64,000 nt of DNA from positions 682,001 to 746,000 of the forward strand of contig NZ_JAKZHW010000001.1 of the NCBI RefSeq assembly GCF_022568775.1, read 5' to 3'. Source of the stretch: Sphingomonas telluris (GTDB lineage Bacteria > Pseudomonadota > Alphaproteobacteria > Sphingomonadales > Sphingomonadaceae). The position numbers and the translations under genes are program-made. The notes under the pieces are model-generated. The model saw nothing but the letters and a program-made list of their open reading frames with translations, did no database searches and was not told the DNA's origin. Below are positions 38,091-47,459 of this stretch, one piece after another. The number at the start of each line of letters is the position of its first letter. Position 1 is the stretch's first letter.

Positions 38091-39625
38091 GCGAGCTCCG
38101 TTGCCGGCAGGCGAATAGTGAATCGGGCGCCCGATGGCGCGTCGTCACGGTCTTGCACGTCTATTTCCCCGTCATGGCCCTCGACGATGGCTCGGGCGAT
38201 CGCCAGCCCCAAGCCGCTGTGTCGCCCGAAATCCTCGCTCTCCGGCCTTACTGAGTGAAACCTGTTAAAGATGGCTTCACGTGCTTCTTCGGGCACGCCG
38301 GGGCCTTCGTCGTCGATGCGTATGCGGACTTCCTCCCCGACGCGCGCGGCCGCGATTTCGACCAGGCCGCCGGACGGCGAGAAGCTGATCGCATTGTCGA
38401 TGATATTATCGATGGCCCGCGCCAGACGGCCTGGATCGCCCAGAATGACGGCCGTGTCCTTGCGTGGACGCGCAAAGGCGAGTCGGGCGTCTCCCGTCTC
38501 GCGGCGATGCTCCCAAGCGCCGACGATCTGCTCGATCAGCGAGCCCAGGTCGACGGGCTCGAAGCGGGCGCGGGCAAGCTCGGCGTCCGTGCGAGCCGCT
38601 TCGCTGATGTCTCCGATCAGCCGGTCGAGCCTGACCACATCGTTGCGGGCGACGGCAAGGAGCTTCGTGCGCAACTCCGGATCCTGAACCCGCTCAAGAC
38701 CCTCGACCGCAGAGCGCAGGGACGCCAGTGGGTTCTTCAACTCGTGCGTCACGTCGGCTGCGAAATGCTCGATATTGTCCATACGGTGCCGGAGCGACTG
38801 GCTCATGTCCGAGATCGAGCGGGCCAGTAGGCCGATCTCGTCGGTGCGTGATGGGAGCCGCGGGACCTTCACCTCGCGCGCGCGGCCGAGGCGAACTCTG
38901 TGAGCTGCCAGCGCAATGCGCCTCAGTGGCCTTACAATCGTCCGCGCCAGGAACAGGGAAAGCAGGACCGAAAGCAGGACTGCGAGCGCCATGGCGACGA
39001 ACAGCGACCGGCGCTGGCTGCGGACCGTTCTTGTGAAATCGCGGTCGTTGGTGGTCAGCAGGACGACACCGTCCGCGGCAGGCGTGGCGGCCGAGAAGAC
39101 GGGGGTGAGATCCGGAGCATTGCGCGCCTGAGTGACCGCAGTCTTGGATGCCTTGGCCTGAAGCGCCTCGGGCCAGGCCTGCAGGCTATCCTTTTCAGGC
39201 TCGATGAAGTCGTCGAGCGGTGTCGCACCGACGAGAATGTTGAAGCCGCGGTCCATCGCCCTGGCGGCGTCCTTCGTCCATTTCTGCGTGTTGGGATCGC
39301 GAAGCTCGTATGTCGGGCCCGTCGTCTGCCAGCTGTCTGCTACAAGGCGACCGTCCGGCCCGAAGACGCGAATCCGGCTGTCACTTGAGCGCGCAAGCGA
39401 TTCCAGCACCTTTGGGCGGGCTTCCCGCGGCGAAACGGCTAGCGCGCCCGCGCTCATGTTCGCCTCGCGACGGATAAGCCCCAGCCGCTCCTCGCTTAGC
39501 TGGTTGCGGAAGGCATCGAGGTAGAGAACGCCGCAGGCCAACAATACGATCGTGAGCAGATTCACCGCCAGGATGCGGTGGGCCAGCGTCCAGTGGCCGA
39601 ACCACAGGGAGCGAGGCTTACTCAT
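38087..39625 (-). CDS. chvG: Sensor histidine kinase ChvG
   Basis: 512 residues. A first membrane helix at about 17-35 and a second at about 210-230 bracket a periplasmic sensor domain (stimulus_sens_1-type, with [18 protein letters not shown]). HAMP follows ([20 protein letters not shown]), then HisKA with His294 in [14 protein letters not shown] and the ATP domain with [21 protein letters not shown] and [12 protein letters not shown]. ChvG/ExoS homologues sense acid, envelope or host-linked stress in alphaproteobacteria. It overlaps chvI by eight bases and hprK by four. Confidence 0.94.
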   Translation of the reverse strand: MSKPRSLWFGHWTLAHRILAVNLLTIVLLACGVLYLDAFRNQLSEERLGLIRREANMSAGALAVSPREARPKVLESLARSSDSRIRVFGPDGRLVADSWQTTGPTYELRDPNTQKWTKDAARAMDRGFNILVGATPLDDFIEPEKDSLQAWPEALQAKASKTAVTQARNAPDLTPVFSAATPAADGVVLLTTNDRDFTRTVRSQRRSLFVAMALAVLLSVLLSLFLARTIVRPLRRIALAAHRVRLGRAREVKVPRLPSRTDEIGLLARSISDMSQSLRHRMDNIEHFAADVTHELKNPLASLRSAVEGLERVQDPELRTKLLAVARNDVVRLDRLIGDISEAARTDAELARARFEPVDLGSLIEQIVGAWEHRRETGDARLAFARPRKDTAVILGDPGRLARAIDNIIDNAISFSPSGGLVEIAAARVGEEVRIRIDDEGPGVPEEAREAIFNRFHSVRPESEDFGRHSGLGLAIARAIVEGHDGEIDVQDRDDAPSGARFTIRLPATELA

Positions 39626-40328
39626 CCTCGAACTTGTACCCCACGCCGTAGAGCGTCTCGATACCGTCGAAGACCGGATCCACCGCGCGGAACTTGCGCC
39701 GCATTCGCTTGATGTGGCTGTCGATGGTGCGGTCGTCTACGTAGACGTCGTCGTGATAGGCGACGTCGAGCAGTTGGTTGCGGGTTTTCACAACGCCCGG
39801 CCGCTGCGCCAGCGCTTCCAGGATCAGGAATTCCGTAACGGTGAGGGTTACGTCCTTTCCGTCCCAGATGACCTTGTGGCGCGCGGGGTCCATTCGAAGG
39901 CGGCCGCGCTCCAGAAGGATCGGTTCGGGCTCATCGTCCGTGGCCATCGCTTCGCCCTTCGCGAGCTCCTGACGCCTGAGCAGTGCCCGGATCCGCGCGA
40001 TCAGCAGCCGCTGCGAGAATGGCTTCGAAATATAGTCGTCGGCACCCATGGCGAGACCGAGCGCCTCATCCAACTCATCGTCCTTCGATGTCAGGAAGAT
40101 GACGGGCATCGCGCTGAATTCACGAACGCGCCGAAGCAGCTCCATGCCGTCCATCTGAGGCATCTTGATATCGAAGACGCCAAGGTCGGGCTGCTTCTCC
40201 AGGAACGCCTTGAGCGCCGCGGTCGGGTCCGTGTAGACCCGCGTGACGAAGCCTTCCGCTTGAAGCGCGATCGACACCGAGGTCAGGATGTTGCGGTCGT
40301 CGTCGACCAGCGCGATCTCTTGATTCAT
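39618..40328 (-). CDS. chvI: Response regulator ChvI
   Basis: 236 residues, OmpR/PhoB type. The receiver has acidic pocket VDDDRN at 8-13, phosphoacceptor Asp53 in [11 protein letters not shown] and Lys in SKPFSQR. The C-terminal winged helix carries [16 protein letters not shown] and the [15 protein letters not shown] recognition helix. It is the first gene of a − strand run chvI-chvG-hprK-rapZ-EIIA-ptsH and shares its upstream region with pckA, a plausible target. Confidence 0.95.
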   Translation of the reverse strand: MNQEIALVDDDRNILTSVSIALQAEGFVTRVYTDPTAALKAFLEKQPDLGVFDIKMPQMDGMELLRRVREFSAMPVIFLTSKDDELDEALGLAMGADDYISKPFSQRLLIARIRALLRRQELAKGEAMATDDEPEPILLERGRLRMDPARHKVIWDGKDVTLTVTEFLILEALAQRPGVVKTRNQLLDVAYHDDVYVDDRTIDSHIKRMRRKFRAVDPVFDGIETLYGVGYKFEDE

Positions 40329-40410
40329 GCCGTAGATTGGGGCCCTGTGTCGCTCATCCAGCTATCGCTTAGCATCGTGCCGGAGTGACACAAGCAGGGG
40401 CCGAACCGCT

Positions 40411-40440
40411 TTGACGAGGCAACTTCTTAGGGGTTATAGG
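40411..40440 (+). promoter_or_regulatory. Predicted pckA promoter
   Basis: TTGACG at 40411-40416 (five of six matches to the -35) and TATAGG at 40435-40440 (four of six to the -10), 18 bases apart. Transcription would begin near 40447, about 70 bases ahead of the pckA start codon. This is a consensus match read by eye, not proof. Confidence 0.55.
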
Positions 40441-40447
40441 CGCTCAG

Positions 40448-40461
40448 CGCATACGTATGCG
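40448..40461. promoter_or_regulatory. 14-base perfect palindrome at the predicted pckA start site
   Basis: CGCATACGTATGCG is its own reverse complement and begins about one base after the predicted +1. The position fits an operator for a dimeric regulator controlling pckA. No regulator is assigned. Confidence 0.6.
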
Positions 40462-40487
40462 GCGGCAGGCCAGCCCGGTCGCCGCCG
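40460..40487 (+). promoter_or_regulatory. Leader hairpin upstream of pckA
   Basis: CGGCGGC at 40460-40466 pairs with GCCGCCG at 40481-40487 over a 14-base loop that can itself pair (GGCC... inside), followed by TTT. It precedes the AAGGGGA ribosome site at 40504-40510. It could be an RNA stability element or a weak attenuator. Confidence 0.45.
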
Positions 40488-40516
40488 TTTAATGTATTGA
40501 GGAAAGGGGATTTTAG

Positions 40517-42124
40517 TTGACCGACAGGGTGCCGAATATCGGCCTTAAAGAACAGGGCATCGAAACTGGTGCGATCCTCCACTGGAACCTGTCCACGGCA
40601 CCCCTCGTCGAAGCCGCAGTTCAGCACGGAGAGGGCCGGCTGACGAAGGATGGCGCGCTTCTGGTCGATACTGGCAAGTTCACGGGTCGCAGCGTGAAGG
40701 ACAAATTTGTCGTTCGCGACGCCACGACCGAGGACACGATCAACTGGGGCTCGATCAATCAGCCGATGACGGGTGAGCACTGGGCGAACCTGAAGGCCGA
40801 TTTCATGGCCGCGCTGAAAGAGCAGAACGAGCTCTACGTCGCGGATCTTTTCGGCGGCAGCCAGCCGGAATATCGCGTCAACGTGCGCGTGATCACGCAG
40901 ATGGCTTGGCACAATCTGTTCGTCCGCACCCTGCTCGTGCGGCCGAATGCGGATGAGCTGGCCGGGTTCACGCCCGAGTACACGATCATCAACCTGCCCA
41001 GCTTCAAGGCGGATCCGGAGCGCCACGGCAGCCGCAGCGACACGGTGATCGCGGTCAATCTGACTGAGAAGATGATTCTGATCGGCAACACCGAATATTC
41101 AGGGGAAATGAAGAAGGGCGTGTTCGGCCTCCTCAATTTCCTGCTCCCGGCGCAGGGGGTGATGCCGATGCACTGTTCCGCGAACATTGGCGCGGACGGC
41201 AAGAGCGCGATCTTCTTCGGCCTCTCGGGTACCGGCAAGACCACGCTTTCGGCTGATGCAAGCCGCACACTGATCGGCGACGATGAGCATGGCTGGTCCG
41301 ATACGGCGGTCTTCAACTTCGAAGGCGGTTGTTACGCGAAGATGATCAACCTCTCGGCCGAGGGCGAGCCGGAGATTTACGCCACGACCAAGATGTTCGG
41401 CACGATCCTCGAGAACGTGACGATGGACGAGGCTACGCGCGAGCTGGACTTCACGGACGCCAGCAAGACCGAGAATACCCGCGGCGCTTATCCGATCGAG
41501 TTCATTCCGAACACTAGCGAGAAGAACCTCGGCCCTCCGCCGTCGACGATCATCTTCCTGACGGCCGATGCGTTCGGCGTGTTGCCCCCGATCGCGCGGC
41601 TCACCCCCGATCAGGCGATGTACCACTTCCTTTCGGGCTACACCGCCAAGGTTGCCGGCACCGAGATCGGCGTGACCGAGCCGACCGCAACCTTCAGCAC
41701 CTGCTTCGGCGCCGCATTCATGCCGCGCCCGCCGTCGGTCTATGGTAATCTGCTTAAGAAGCGCATCGCCGAGGGCGGCGCGGAATGCTGGCTGGTCAAT
41801 ACCGGCTGGACTGGTGGCAAATATGGCGTGGGCAAGCGCATGCCGATCAAGGAAACGCGCGCGCTGCTGAACGCCGCGCTCGACGGTAGCCTCAATGACG
41901 TCGAGTTCCACAAGGACCCGAACTTCGGCTTCGAAGTGCCGGTTGCCGTCCCTGGCGTCGACAGCTCGATCCTAGATCCGCGTAGCACCTGGGCGGACAA
42001 GGACGAGTACGATCGCACGGCCGCCAAGCTGGTGGATCTCTTCATCGAGAACTTCGCGCAATTCGCGGACCAAGTGGACGAGGGCGTGCGACAAGCTGCC
42101 CCCAAGGTTCCCGCCGCCGCGTAA
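40517..42124 (+). CDS. pckA: Phosphoenolpyruvate carboxykinase (ATP)
   Basis: Converts oxaloacetate and ATP to PEP, the first step of gluconeogenesis. 535 residues from TTG 40517 with AAGGGGA six bases before. The kinase P-loop [18 protein letters not shown], the DDEHGWSD metal/ATP site, and the early [12 protein letters not shown] with RYQV-like [14 protein letters not shown] are as expected for the ATP-dependent bacterial enzyme. It is divergent from chvI across a 188-base region holding a promoter, a palindrome and a hairpin. PEP made here is the phosphate donor of the PTS genes next door. Confidence 0.97.
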   Translation: MTDRVPNIGLKEQGIETGAILHWNLSTAPLVEAAVQHGEGRLTKDGALLVDTGKFTGRSVKDKFVVRDATTEDTINWGSINQPMTGEHWANLKADFMAALKEQNELYVADLFGGSQPEYRVNVRVITQMAWHNLFVRTLLVRPNADELAGFTPEYTIINLPSFKADPERHGSRSDTVIAVNLTEKMILIGNTEYSGEMKKGVFGLLNFLLPAQGVMPMHCSANIGADGKSAIFFGLSGTGKTTLSADASRTLIGDDEHGWSDTAVFNFEGGCYAKMINLSAEGEPEIYATTKMFGTILENVTMDEATRELDFTDASKTENTRGAYPIEFIPNTSEKNLGPPPSTIIFLTADAFGVLPPIARLTPDQAMYHFLSGYTAKVAGTEIGVTEPTATFSTCFGAAFMPRPPSVYGNLLKKRIAEGGAECWLVNTGWTGGKYGVGKRMPIKETRALLNAALDGSLNDVEFHKDPNFGFEVPVAVPGVDSSILDPRSTWADKDEYDRTAAKLVDLFIENFAQFADQVDEGVRQAAPKVPAAA

Positions 42125-42170
42125 TTGCCCGTCATCGAGGATCGGGTTCCCAAATTTAGGACCCGATCCA

Positions 42171-42623
42171 ATGACCGAATATTCACCACGACTCTTCACC
42201 ACCGACGGCGAGATCGAGCATCTCGGCGAAGGCCTGCTCGCCTGCACGCTCACGCGGCCGGAATGGACTCACGAGGCCCACCTCGCTGCAACGACCTACC
42301 TGGAACAGAGGCGCCCGGACATATCGCTCGACGTCGAGCTTCCGGGAATAATCCGACGCTTCAACGAGAGCGTCGGCGGTGTGAACAGCGAGACCGAGGG
42401 GTATCACGAGACGATCACGCGGGCCTTCCTATACGGGGTGCGGCTGTTTCTCGCTGACGCGGACGGGAGCGCGCCTCTGCACAGGCTCGTCAACGATCTG
42501 CTGAAATCTCCGATGGGCCGGCGCGACTGGCCCTTGCGGTTCTACAGCCGTGAGCGTCTATTCTGCGTCGAGGCCCGCCTGACATATGTCGAACCGGACC
42601 TCATGAGCATGCCGCGTTCATGA
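42171..42623 (+). CDS. Conserved hypothetical protein (WTHEAHLA family)
   Basis: 150 residues, soluble, no signal peptide. The block PEWTHEAHLAATTYLEQRRPD near residue 29 and the DLLKSPMGRRDWPLRFYSRERLF stretch near 105 look like a conserved family of unknown function that I have seen among sphingomonad and other bacterial hypotheticals. The His residues of WTHEAHL could bind a metal, but no catalytic set is evident. It overlaps the following reading frame slightly and starts 46 bases after pckA. Confidence 0.75.
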   Translation: MTEYSPRLFTTDGEIEHLGEGLLACTLTRPEWTHEAHLAATTYLEQRRPDISLDVELPGIIRRFNESVGGVNSETEGYHETITRAFLYGVRLFLADADGSAPLHRLVNDLLKSPMGRRDWPLRFYSRERLFCVEARLTYVEPDLMSMPRS

Positions 42624-42676
42624 ACCGTTATCGATGGTTCTGTGAATATGATCGGCGTATAGTGGGAGGACGGGGT

Positions 42677-43252
42677 ATGTACGGGAGACGAGTAATGCGC
42701 GCTTTACCCTTGGCAGCCACGCTCCTCCTGGCAGCATGTGCTTACGGACCGCAAGTACGTACCGACTTCGATCCCGCGGCGAATTTTCATCAGTATCGGA
42801 CTTACAGCTGGCTGGAACCGGCGGTGCCGCAAGGCATGAATCCGCTCATGTTTGCGAGAGTGCGATCCTCCATAGACCGCTCGCTCGCAGCGCGCGGGTT
42901 CACTCCGGGAAACCCGGGTGATTTCCAGGTATCCTTCACCATTGGTGAGCGTGATCGCCTCCAGGTCTACGACTACGGCCCATTCTATCCCGGAGCGGGT
43001 TGGGGATGGGGCGGATGGGGCTGCTGCTGGGGCGGCGGCTGGTGGGGCGCACCGTACTCCAACGTCGACATCGACCAATATGTCGAACGCAGCGTGATCA
43101 TCGACGTCTATGACGCTGCCACGAAGCGGCCCGTTTGGCATGGTGTGGCTACCAACCGAGCCTACTCGGACAACGTCAATTACGTGAAGATCGACGAGGC
43201 GGTGAACGCTGCGCTGGCAAACTTCCCGCCTCAGCCGGTCGCTCAGCAGTAA
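42677..43252 (+). CDS. DUF4136 domain lipoprotein
   Basis: 191 residues from ATG 42677, with GGAGGA six bases before (ATG 42695 with GGAGA is another choice; the frame opens at 42620). The signal ends in the lipobox LLLAAC, so it is a lipoprotein. The DUF4136 part starts DFDPAANFHQYRTYSWLEP and includes DFQVSFTIGER and VERSVIIDVYDAATKRPVWHG. An insertion near residue 118-138 is very rich in Gly and Trp with two Cys (GWGWGGWGCCWGGGWWG), an odd exposed loop. Function is unknown. Confidence 0.85.
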   Translation: MYGRRVMRALPLAATLLLAACAYGPQVRTDFDPAANFHQYRTYSWLEPAVPQGMNPLMFARVRSSIDRSLAARGFTPGNPGDFQVSFTIGERDRLQVYDYGPFYPGAGWGWGGWGCCWGGGWWGAPYSNVDIDQYVERSVIIDVYDAATKRPVWHGVATNRAYSDNVNYVKIDEAVNAALANFPPQPVAQQ

Positions 43253-43255
43253 GCG

Positions 43256-45100
43256 TCAGGCCTTAGACTTAGTCCGCGCGATATAGTCGTCGACGTTCTT
43301 GGCGAGCACGTCCATCGGAACGTTACCGCCGAGGACGACCGCATCGTCATAGGCCCTCAGATCGTACTTCGCGCCTAGCTCCGCCTTCGCCTTGTCGCGC
43401 AACCGGTTGATAGTGCTGTGCCCGACCTTGTAGCCGCACGCCTGGCCGGGCCAGCTGCAGTAGCGGTCGACTTCCGACGCCACTTCGAGCGGGTTCGAGC
43501 CGTTGCGTTGGACGAAAAAGTCGACACCCTGCTGGCGCGTCCACCGCTTTGCGTGCAGGCCGCTGTCGACGACGAGCCGGCAGCAGCGGAAGGCGATCGA
43601 CTGCAGATAGCCGAGGCGGCCGACCGGGAAGTCGTCGTAGACGCCGAGCTCATCCACCAGTTGCTCCGCGTACAGCGCCCAGCCTTCTGAGTAAGCGTTG
43701 AACGCCAAGAGCGTGCGGATCAGCGGCAGCTTGTTCGCATATTCGCCCTGCCAGACGTGACCTGGGATCGCTTCGTGCGCTGCGAGGTCGGGCAAGCTGT
43801 ACTTGCTGTGCAGGTCGGTACTGCGAAGGTTGATCCAGAACTTGCCCGGGATCTTGCCGTCGATGGAGCCCGCGCCGCCGTAGGCGCCCGGCGCTCCGGG
43901 CTCCTGCTCCGGAGACATGCGACGGACTTCGAGGTGGCCGGGGACCAGAGTGTTGAAGCCGCGCGGGAGAACGGCGCGAATCTTGTCGATGCGCTCGGCG
44001 ATGTAGGCCTTGATCTCCTCGCGGCCCTTGTCGCCCTCGCTGAACTTGTAGCGCGGATCCTTCGCCAGGGCCTGCATACGCTCGCCGATCGTGCCCTGCG
44101 TGTAGCCAAGCGACTTGAGGATCGGGTCCATGCGGCCGTGCAGCTCGGCGAGCTGCTCAAGGCCCATCTTGTGGACCTCGTCGGGACTCATGTTCGTAGT
44201 GGTCGACGCCTTGAGTGCCCAGCGGTAATATTCGTCCCCGTGCGGGCGCGACCACATGCCGGCGACGTCGGTTGCGACGGCACGCTCGGCCTTGAGTTCG
44301 TCGATCTGGCGCTGAAGTGCGGGCGCAACCTGCTCGACCGCGATCTTGCGAGCGCGCACGTCCCAGTCGCCGGCAATGTTCTTGTCCTTCGTTCGTTTGA
44401 CGAGGGAATCGACGATTGTGCCGCCCTGCTGCGTACCCTTCAGCGAGATGTCGAGTTGAGTCAGCGCCTTGTCGATGAGGAAGTTCGGCGGAACGAGGCC
44501 TTTGGCGCGAGCTTCCTTCATGCGAACGAGCTCGCCGTCGAGCTGCGCCGGATATTCCGCGAGCCTGCTGAGATAGGCCTCGGCATCGTCGCGGTTCTCG
44601 ATGGGGTGATCGGTGTCGAGGAACTGCGGCGTGTCGATGTAGGCGCCGACGTTCTGGATCACGACGTAGGGGGTGTTGCGCCAGCCGCCGACAGCCACGT
44701 CGCCGTAGGGTAGAGCGAAGCCTTCGAGCGCGGTTGTGTAGGCGCTCTTCACGACCTCGACGCTCGTGCGGACAGGGAAGGAGAGGGCAGGCGTGTCCAG
44801 CGCTTCGGCCCGGGCGAGATCCGCCTTGAGCGTCGCGGCGAGACGGCGCCGGCCCGCCGGAGACCGATCTTCCATCTGATAGCGCATCTTAGCTCGGGCG
44901 CCGACGTCCAGTCCGAGAGCCGTGGCGTATTCGGGGTTAGTCGCGAGGAGATTGTTACCAATCGACTCGAGAAGCGCGTTCGCTTCCGCCTCGGACGCAG
45001 GTTTCGCCCAGGCGAGACCGGAGGTGGAAACGAGCGGTAGGGCGGCACTGGCGGCGAGCGCGTTCAGCGCATCACGGCGGGAAAACTGAAGATGTGACAA
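43256..45100 (-). CDS. DUF885 family secreted hydrolase
   Basis: 614 residues. The N-terminus SRRDALNALAASAALPLVS is a twin-arginine-like signal peptide, so it is likely exported in folded form and periplasmic. The body is the all-helical DUF885 fold related to M32-like metallopeptidases. The metal motif HEAIPGHVWQG is near residue 445 and EGWALYAEQLVDELG supplies the distal acidic ligand. A C-terminal QACGYKVGHSTI block closes the active site in relatives. The substrate is unknown; related bacterial proteins are dipeptidases or esterase-like. It lies convergent to the DUF4136 gene, three bases apart. Confidence 0.88.
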   Translation of the reverse strand: MSHLQFSRRDALNALAASAALPLVSTSGLAWAKPASEAEANALLESIGNNLLATNPEYATALGLDVGARAKMRYQMEDRSPAGRRRLAATLKADLARAEALDTPALSFPVRTSVEVVKSAYTTALEGFALPYGDVAVGGWRNTPYVVIQNVGAYIDTPQFLDTDHPIENRDDAEAYLSRLAEYPAQLDGELVRMKEARAKGLVPPNFLIDKALTQLDISLKGTQQGGTIVDSLVKRTKDKNIAGDWDVRARKIAVEQVAPALQRQIDELKAERAVATDVAGMWSRPHGDEYYRWALKASTTTNMSPDEVHKMGLEQLAELHGRMDPILKSLGYTQGTIGERMQALAKDPRYKFSEGDKGREEIKAYIAERIDKIRAVLPRGFNTLVPGHLEVRRMSPEQEPGAPGAYGGAGSIDGKIPGKFWINLRSTDLHSKYSLPDLAAHEAIPGHVWQGEYANKLPLIRTLLAFNAYSEGWALYAEQLVDELGVYDDFPVGRLGYLQSIAFRCCRLVVDSGLHAKRWTRQQGVDFFVQRNGSNPLEVASEVDRYCSWPGQACGYKVGHSTINRLRDKAKAELGAKYDLRAYDDAVVLGGNVPMDVLAKNVDDYIARTKSKA

Positions 45101-45115
45101 GGAAGAACTCCGGGA

Positions 45116-45577
45116 TCAGGCGGAAGGAATCAGGCGCTCAGGCTCGACCAGAAGGCAGTTTCCATCAACCCCCGTTATGCGAACGCGCTCGCCCGGACGA
45201 CCGGGCCCGCCGCGCGCCGACCATTCGCTGTCGCCGACGCGGACCCGGCCGCTATGTTCGTCCACTTCGTTGATGACCGTCACGACCTTTCCGACGAGCC
45301 GCGCCGAGCGGTCGTTCAGCAGCGGGTCTGTGCTGTCGACGTTCTGGTTCGCGTATACGCGGCGCCCAACCATGAAGGCGATGACCGCGTAGAGCGCGAA
45401 CAAAGCCAGCTGTGGCGCGGTGCCGAGATCGAAGAGCAACGTGAACGCGCCCGTCGCAATCGCAGCGGCGCCGATGAAGACGAGGAAGAAGCCCGGCGCG
45501 ATGATCTCGGCAATGAGCAGGATCACCCCGCCGATCAGCCAGAGCCAGGCGGGATCCATGGTCTCGAGGAAGTTCAT
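45116..45577 (-). CDS. NfeD-like protein
   Basis: 153 residues. Two to three membrane segments (about 11-34, 36-55 and 58-75) are followed by an OB-fold soluble domain (SARLVGKVVTVINEVDEHSGRVRVGDSEWSARG). This is the short NfeD1b-type layout. NfeD proteins pair with stomatin/SPFH proteins; the partner is the gene directly upstream, whose stop it overlaps by four bases (ATGA). They probably form a membrane microdomain or quality-control complex. Confidence 0.92.
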   Translation of the reverse strand: MNFLETMDPAWLWLIGGVILLIAEIIAPGFFLVFIGAAAIATGAFTLLFDLGTAPQLALFALYAVIAFMVGRRVYANQNVDSTDPLLNDRSARLVGKVVTVINEVDEHSGRVRVGDSEWSARGGPGRPGERVRITGVDGNCLLVEPERLIPSA

Positions 45578-46578
45578 CCTTCGACCCTCGGCACTCCCGG
45601 AACGCTGGGCGGAGCGCCGCGCGTGGCGACCGTCTTGGGCTTTTGCGAGCTGGGCGGCTTGGGCGAATTGTCGCCGCCCATGACCTCACGCGCTAGTTCG
45701 CCGATGCCGCCGAGCGTTCCGATCAACTGGGTCGCTTCCACAGGGAAGAGGATCGTCTTCGCATTGGGTGAGCGGGCGAACTCGCTGACCGCTTCCACAT
45801 ATTTCTGTGCGACGAAGTAATTGATCGCCTGCGCGTTGCCGCCTGCGATGGCGTCGGAGACGAGTGTGGTGGCTTTGGCTTCCGCCTCGGCCGCGCGTTC
45901 ACGAGCTTCGGCCTCGCGGAATGCCGCTTCGCGAAGACCTTCCGCCTGCAGGATCTTGGCCTGCTTCTCGCCCTCCGCGCGGAGAATTTCGGAAGCGCGC
46001 ATGCCTTCCGATTCTAGGATCGCCGCCCGCTTCTCGCGCTCTGCCTTCATCTGGCGGGTCATGGCGTCGACGATGTCGCGGGGCGGGCGGATGTCCTTCA
46101 GCTCGACGCGAGTGATCTTCACGCCCCACGCCTCGGTCGCATGGTCGACGACCGCGAGCAGCCTGGCGTTGATCTCGTCGCGCTTAGAGAGGGTCTCATC
46201 GAGGTCCATCGAGCCCATGACCGTGCGCAGGTTGGTCGTCGAGAGCGCCATGATCGCCGTGTAGAGATCGCTGACCTCGTAAGCCGCCTTCGCAGCGTCC
46301 AGCACCTGGAAGAAGACGACGCCATCGACCGCGACCATGGCGTTGTCCTTGGTGATGATCTCCTGACCCGGGATGTCGAGCACCTGCTCCATCATGTTGA
46401 TCCGGTGGCCGACACGATAGAAAAACGGCGGCACGAAGTTGAAACCAGGCTGCGCCACGCGAACGAACCGCCCGAAATGCTCGATCGTATAACGATAGCC
46501 CTGGTGGATGATCTTCATGCCGACCATCACGTACAGAAGGGCCAGGACCGCGACGGCGGTCATGAAAGTGACGAGCAT
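45574..46578 (-). CDS. SPFH/Band 7 family protein (stomatin/paraslipin)
   Basis: 334 residues from ATG 46578, preceded by GGGGGAA; the frame is open to 46710, but only this start gives the expected single N-terminal helix (TAVAVLALLYVMVGMKII). The Band 7 domain runs about 18-190 (GFNFVPPFFYRVGHRINMMEQVLDIPGQEIITKDNA, RTVMGSMDLDETLSKRDEIN). A coiled-coil flotillin-like arm with AEREKRAAILESEG and repeated EA pairs follows, then a Pro-rich tail. It forms large rings in membranes and is translated with nfeD. Confidence 0.92.
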   Translation of the reverse strand: MLVTFMTAVAVLALLYVMVGMKIIHQGYRYTIEHFGRFVRVAQPGFNFVPPFFYRVGHRINMMEQVLDIPGQEIITKDNAMVAVDGVVFFQVLDAAKAAYEVSDLYTAIMALSTTNLRTVMGSMDLDETLSKRDEINARLLAVVDHATEAWGVKITRVELKDIRPPRDIVDAMTRQMKAEREKRAAILESEGMRASEILRAEGEKQAKILQAEGLREAAFREAEARERAAEAEAKATTLVSDAIAGGNAQAINYFVAQKYVEAVSEFARSPNAKTILFPVEATQLIGTLGGIGELAREVMGGDNSPKPPSSQKPKTVATRGAPPSVPGVPRVEG

Positions 46579-46646
46579 CTCTTCCCCCAAATGGATAACC
46601 TCTAGCATCATGCTGTGGCCGGACAGCGAACGAAAGGAAAATCGAG

Positions 46647-47453
46647 GTGAATTCCGACTTGTTCGCAGTGCGATCGCTCCTGTTCCTGCCGGCCTCCAAC
46701 CCGCGCGCAATCGCCAAAGCGCGTGACAGCGATGCGGACCTGGTGGTTCTCGATCTCGAAGATGCGGTGAAGCCTGCCGACAAGGACGATGCCCGCGCGG
46801 CTGCGCTCGAGGCCGTGGAGGCGGAGTGGCGCATGCCGGTGGCCATCCGAGTGAACGGAGTCGGCACCGAATGGCACTCCGCCGATCTAGACGCTGTGGC
46901 GCGATCGAACTGTCAGTTCGCGATCCTGCCGAGGGCCTCGTCGCTTCATCTCTTCCACGGCGCGCGTGAAGCCGTCGGAAAGCCCATGCTCGCGATGATC
47001 GAGACCGCGGCCGGTGTCCTGGCCGCCGCCGAGATCGCCAAGGAAGCCGCCGCGCTCGTCGCAGGCACGAACGACCTTCGCGCGGACCTGCGTCTGCCGT
47101 TGGGGGCGACGCGAGCGCCGATTTCCACAGCGCTGCAAATGATCGTGCTCGGCGCCCGTGCGAACGGCATCCCCGCCTTCGACGGCGTGTTCAACCAGTT
47201 GAAGGACCTGGATGGCCTTCGTGCAGAGGCGGAGGAGGGCAGGAGCCTCGGCTTCGACGGCAAGTCGCTCATCCATCCCGACCAGATCGCGCCCTGCAAC
47301 GAGGCCTTCGCGCCCGCGACCGAGGAAATCGACCGCGCGCGTCGGCTGGTCGACGCGTTTTCCGGCGGCGCAGAACGTTTCGGGGATGAGATGATCGAGC
47401 GCATGCACATCGAGGCCGCGCAACGCGTGCTTCAGCGCGCCGGCCGCGTTTAG
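46647..47453 (+). CDS. HpcH/HpaI aldolase/citrate lyase family (CitE-like CoA-ester lyase)
   Basis: 268 residues from GTG 46647 with AAAGGAAA before it. It is a TIM-barrel enzyme: RSLLFLPASNPRAIAKA at the start, VVLDLEDAVKPADKD (metal-binding Glu and Asp), AIRVNGVG, PMLAMIETAAGV, and FDGKSLIHPDQI. This matches CitE-like stand-alone proteins which act as malyl-CoA, citramalyl-CoA or beta-hydroxyacyl-CoA lyases. The exact substrate cannot be deduced. It is divergent from the SPFH gene; the Nudix gene follows after six bases. Confidence 0.9.
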   Translation: MNSDLFAVRSLLFLPASNPRAIAKARDSDADLVVLDLEDAVKPADKDDARAAALEAVEAEWRMPVAIRVNGVGTEWHSADLDAVARSNCQFAILPRASSLHLFHGAREAVGKPMLAMIETAAGVLAAAEIAKEAAALVAGTNDLRADLRLPLGATRAPISTALQMIVLGARANGIPAFDGVFNQLKDLDGLRAEAEEGRSLGFDGKSLIHPDQIAPCNEAFAPATEEIDRARRLVDAFSGGAERFGDEMIERMHIEAAQRVLQRAGRV

Positions 47454-47459
47454 CTTCGG

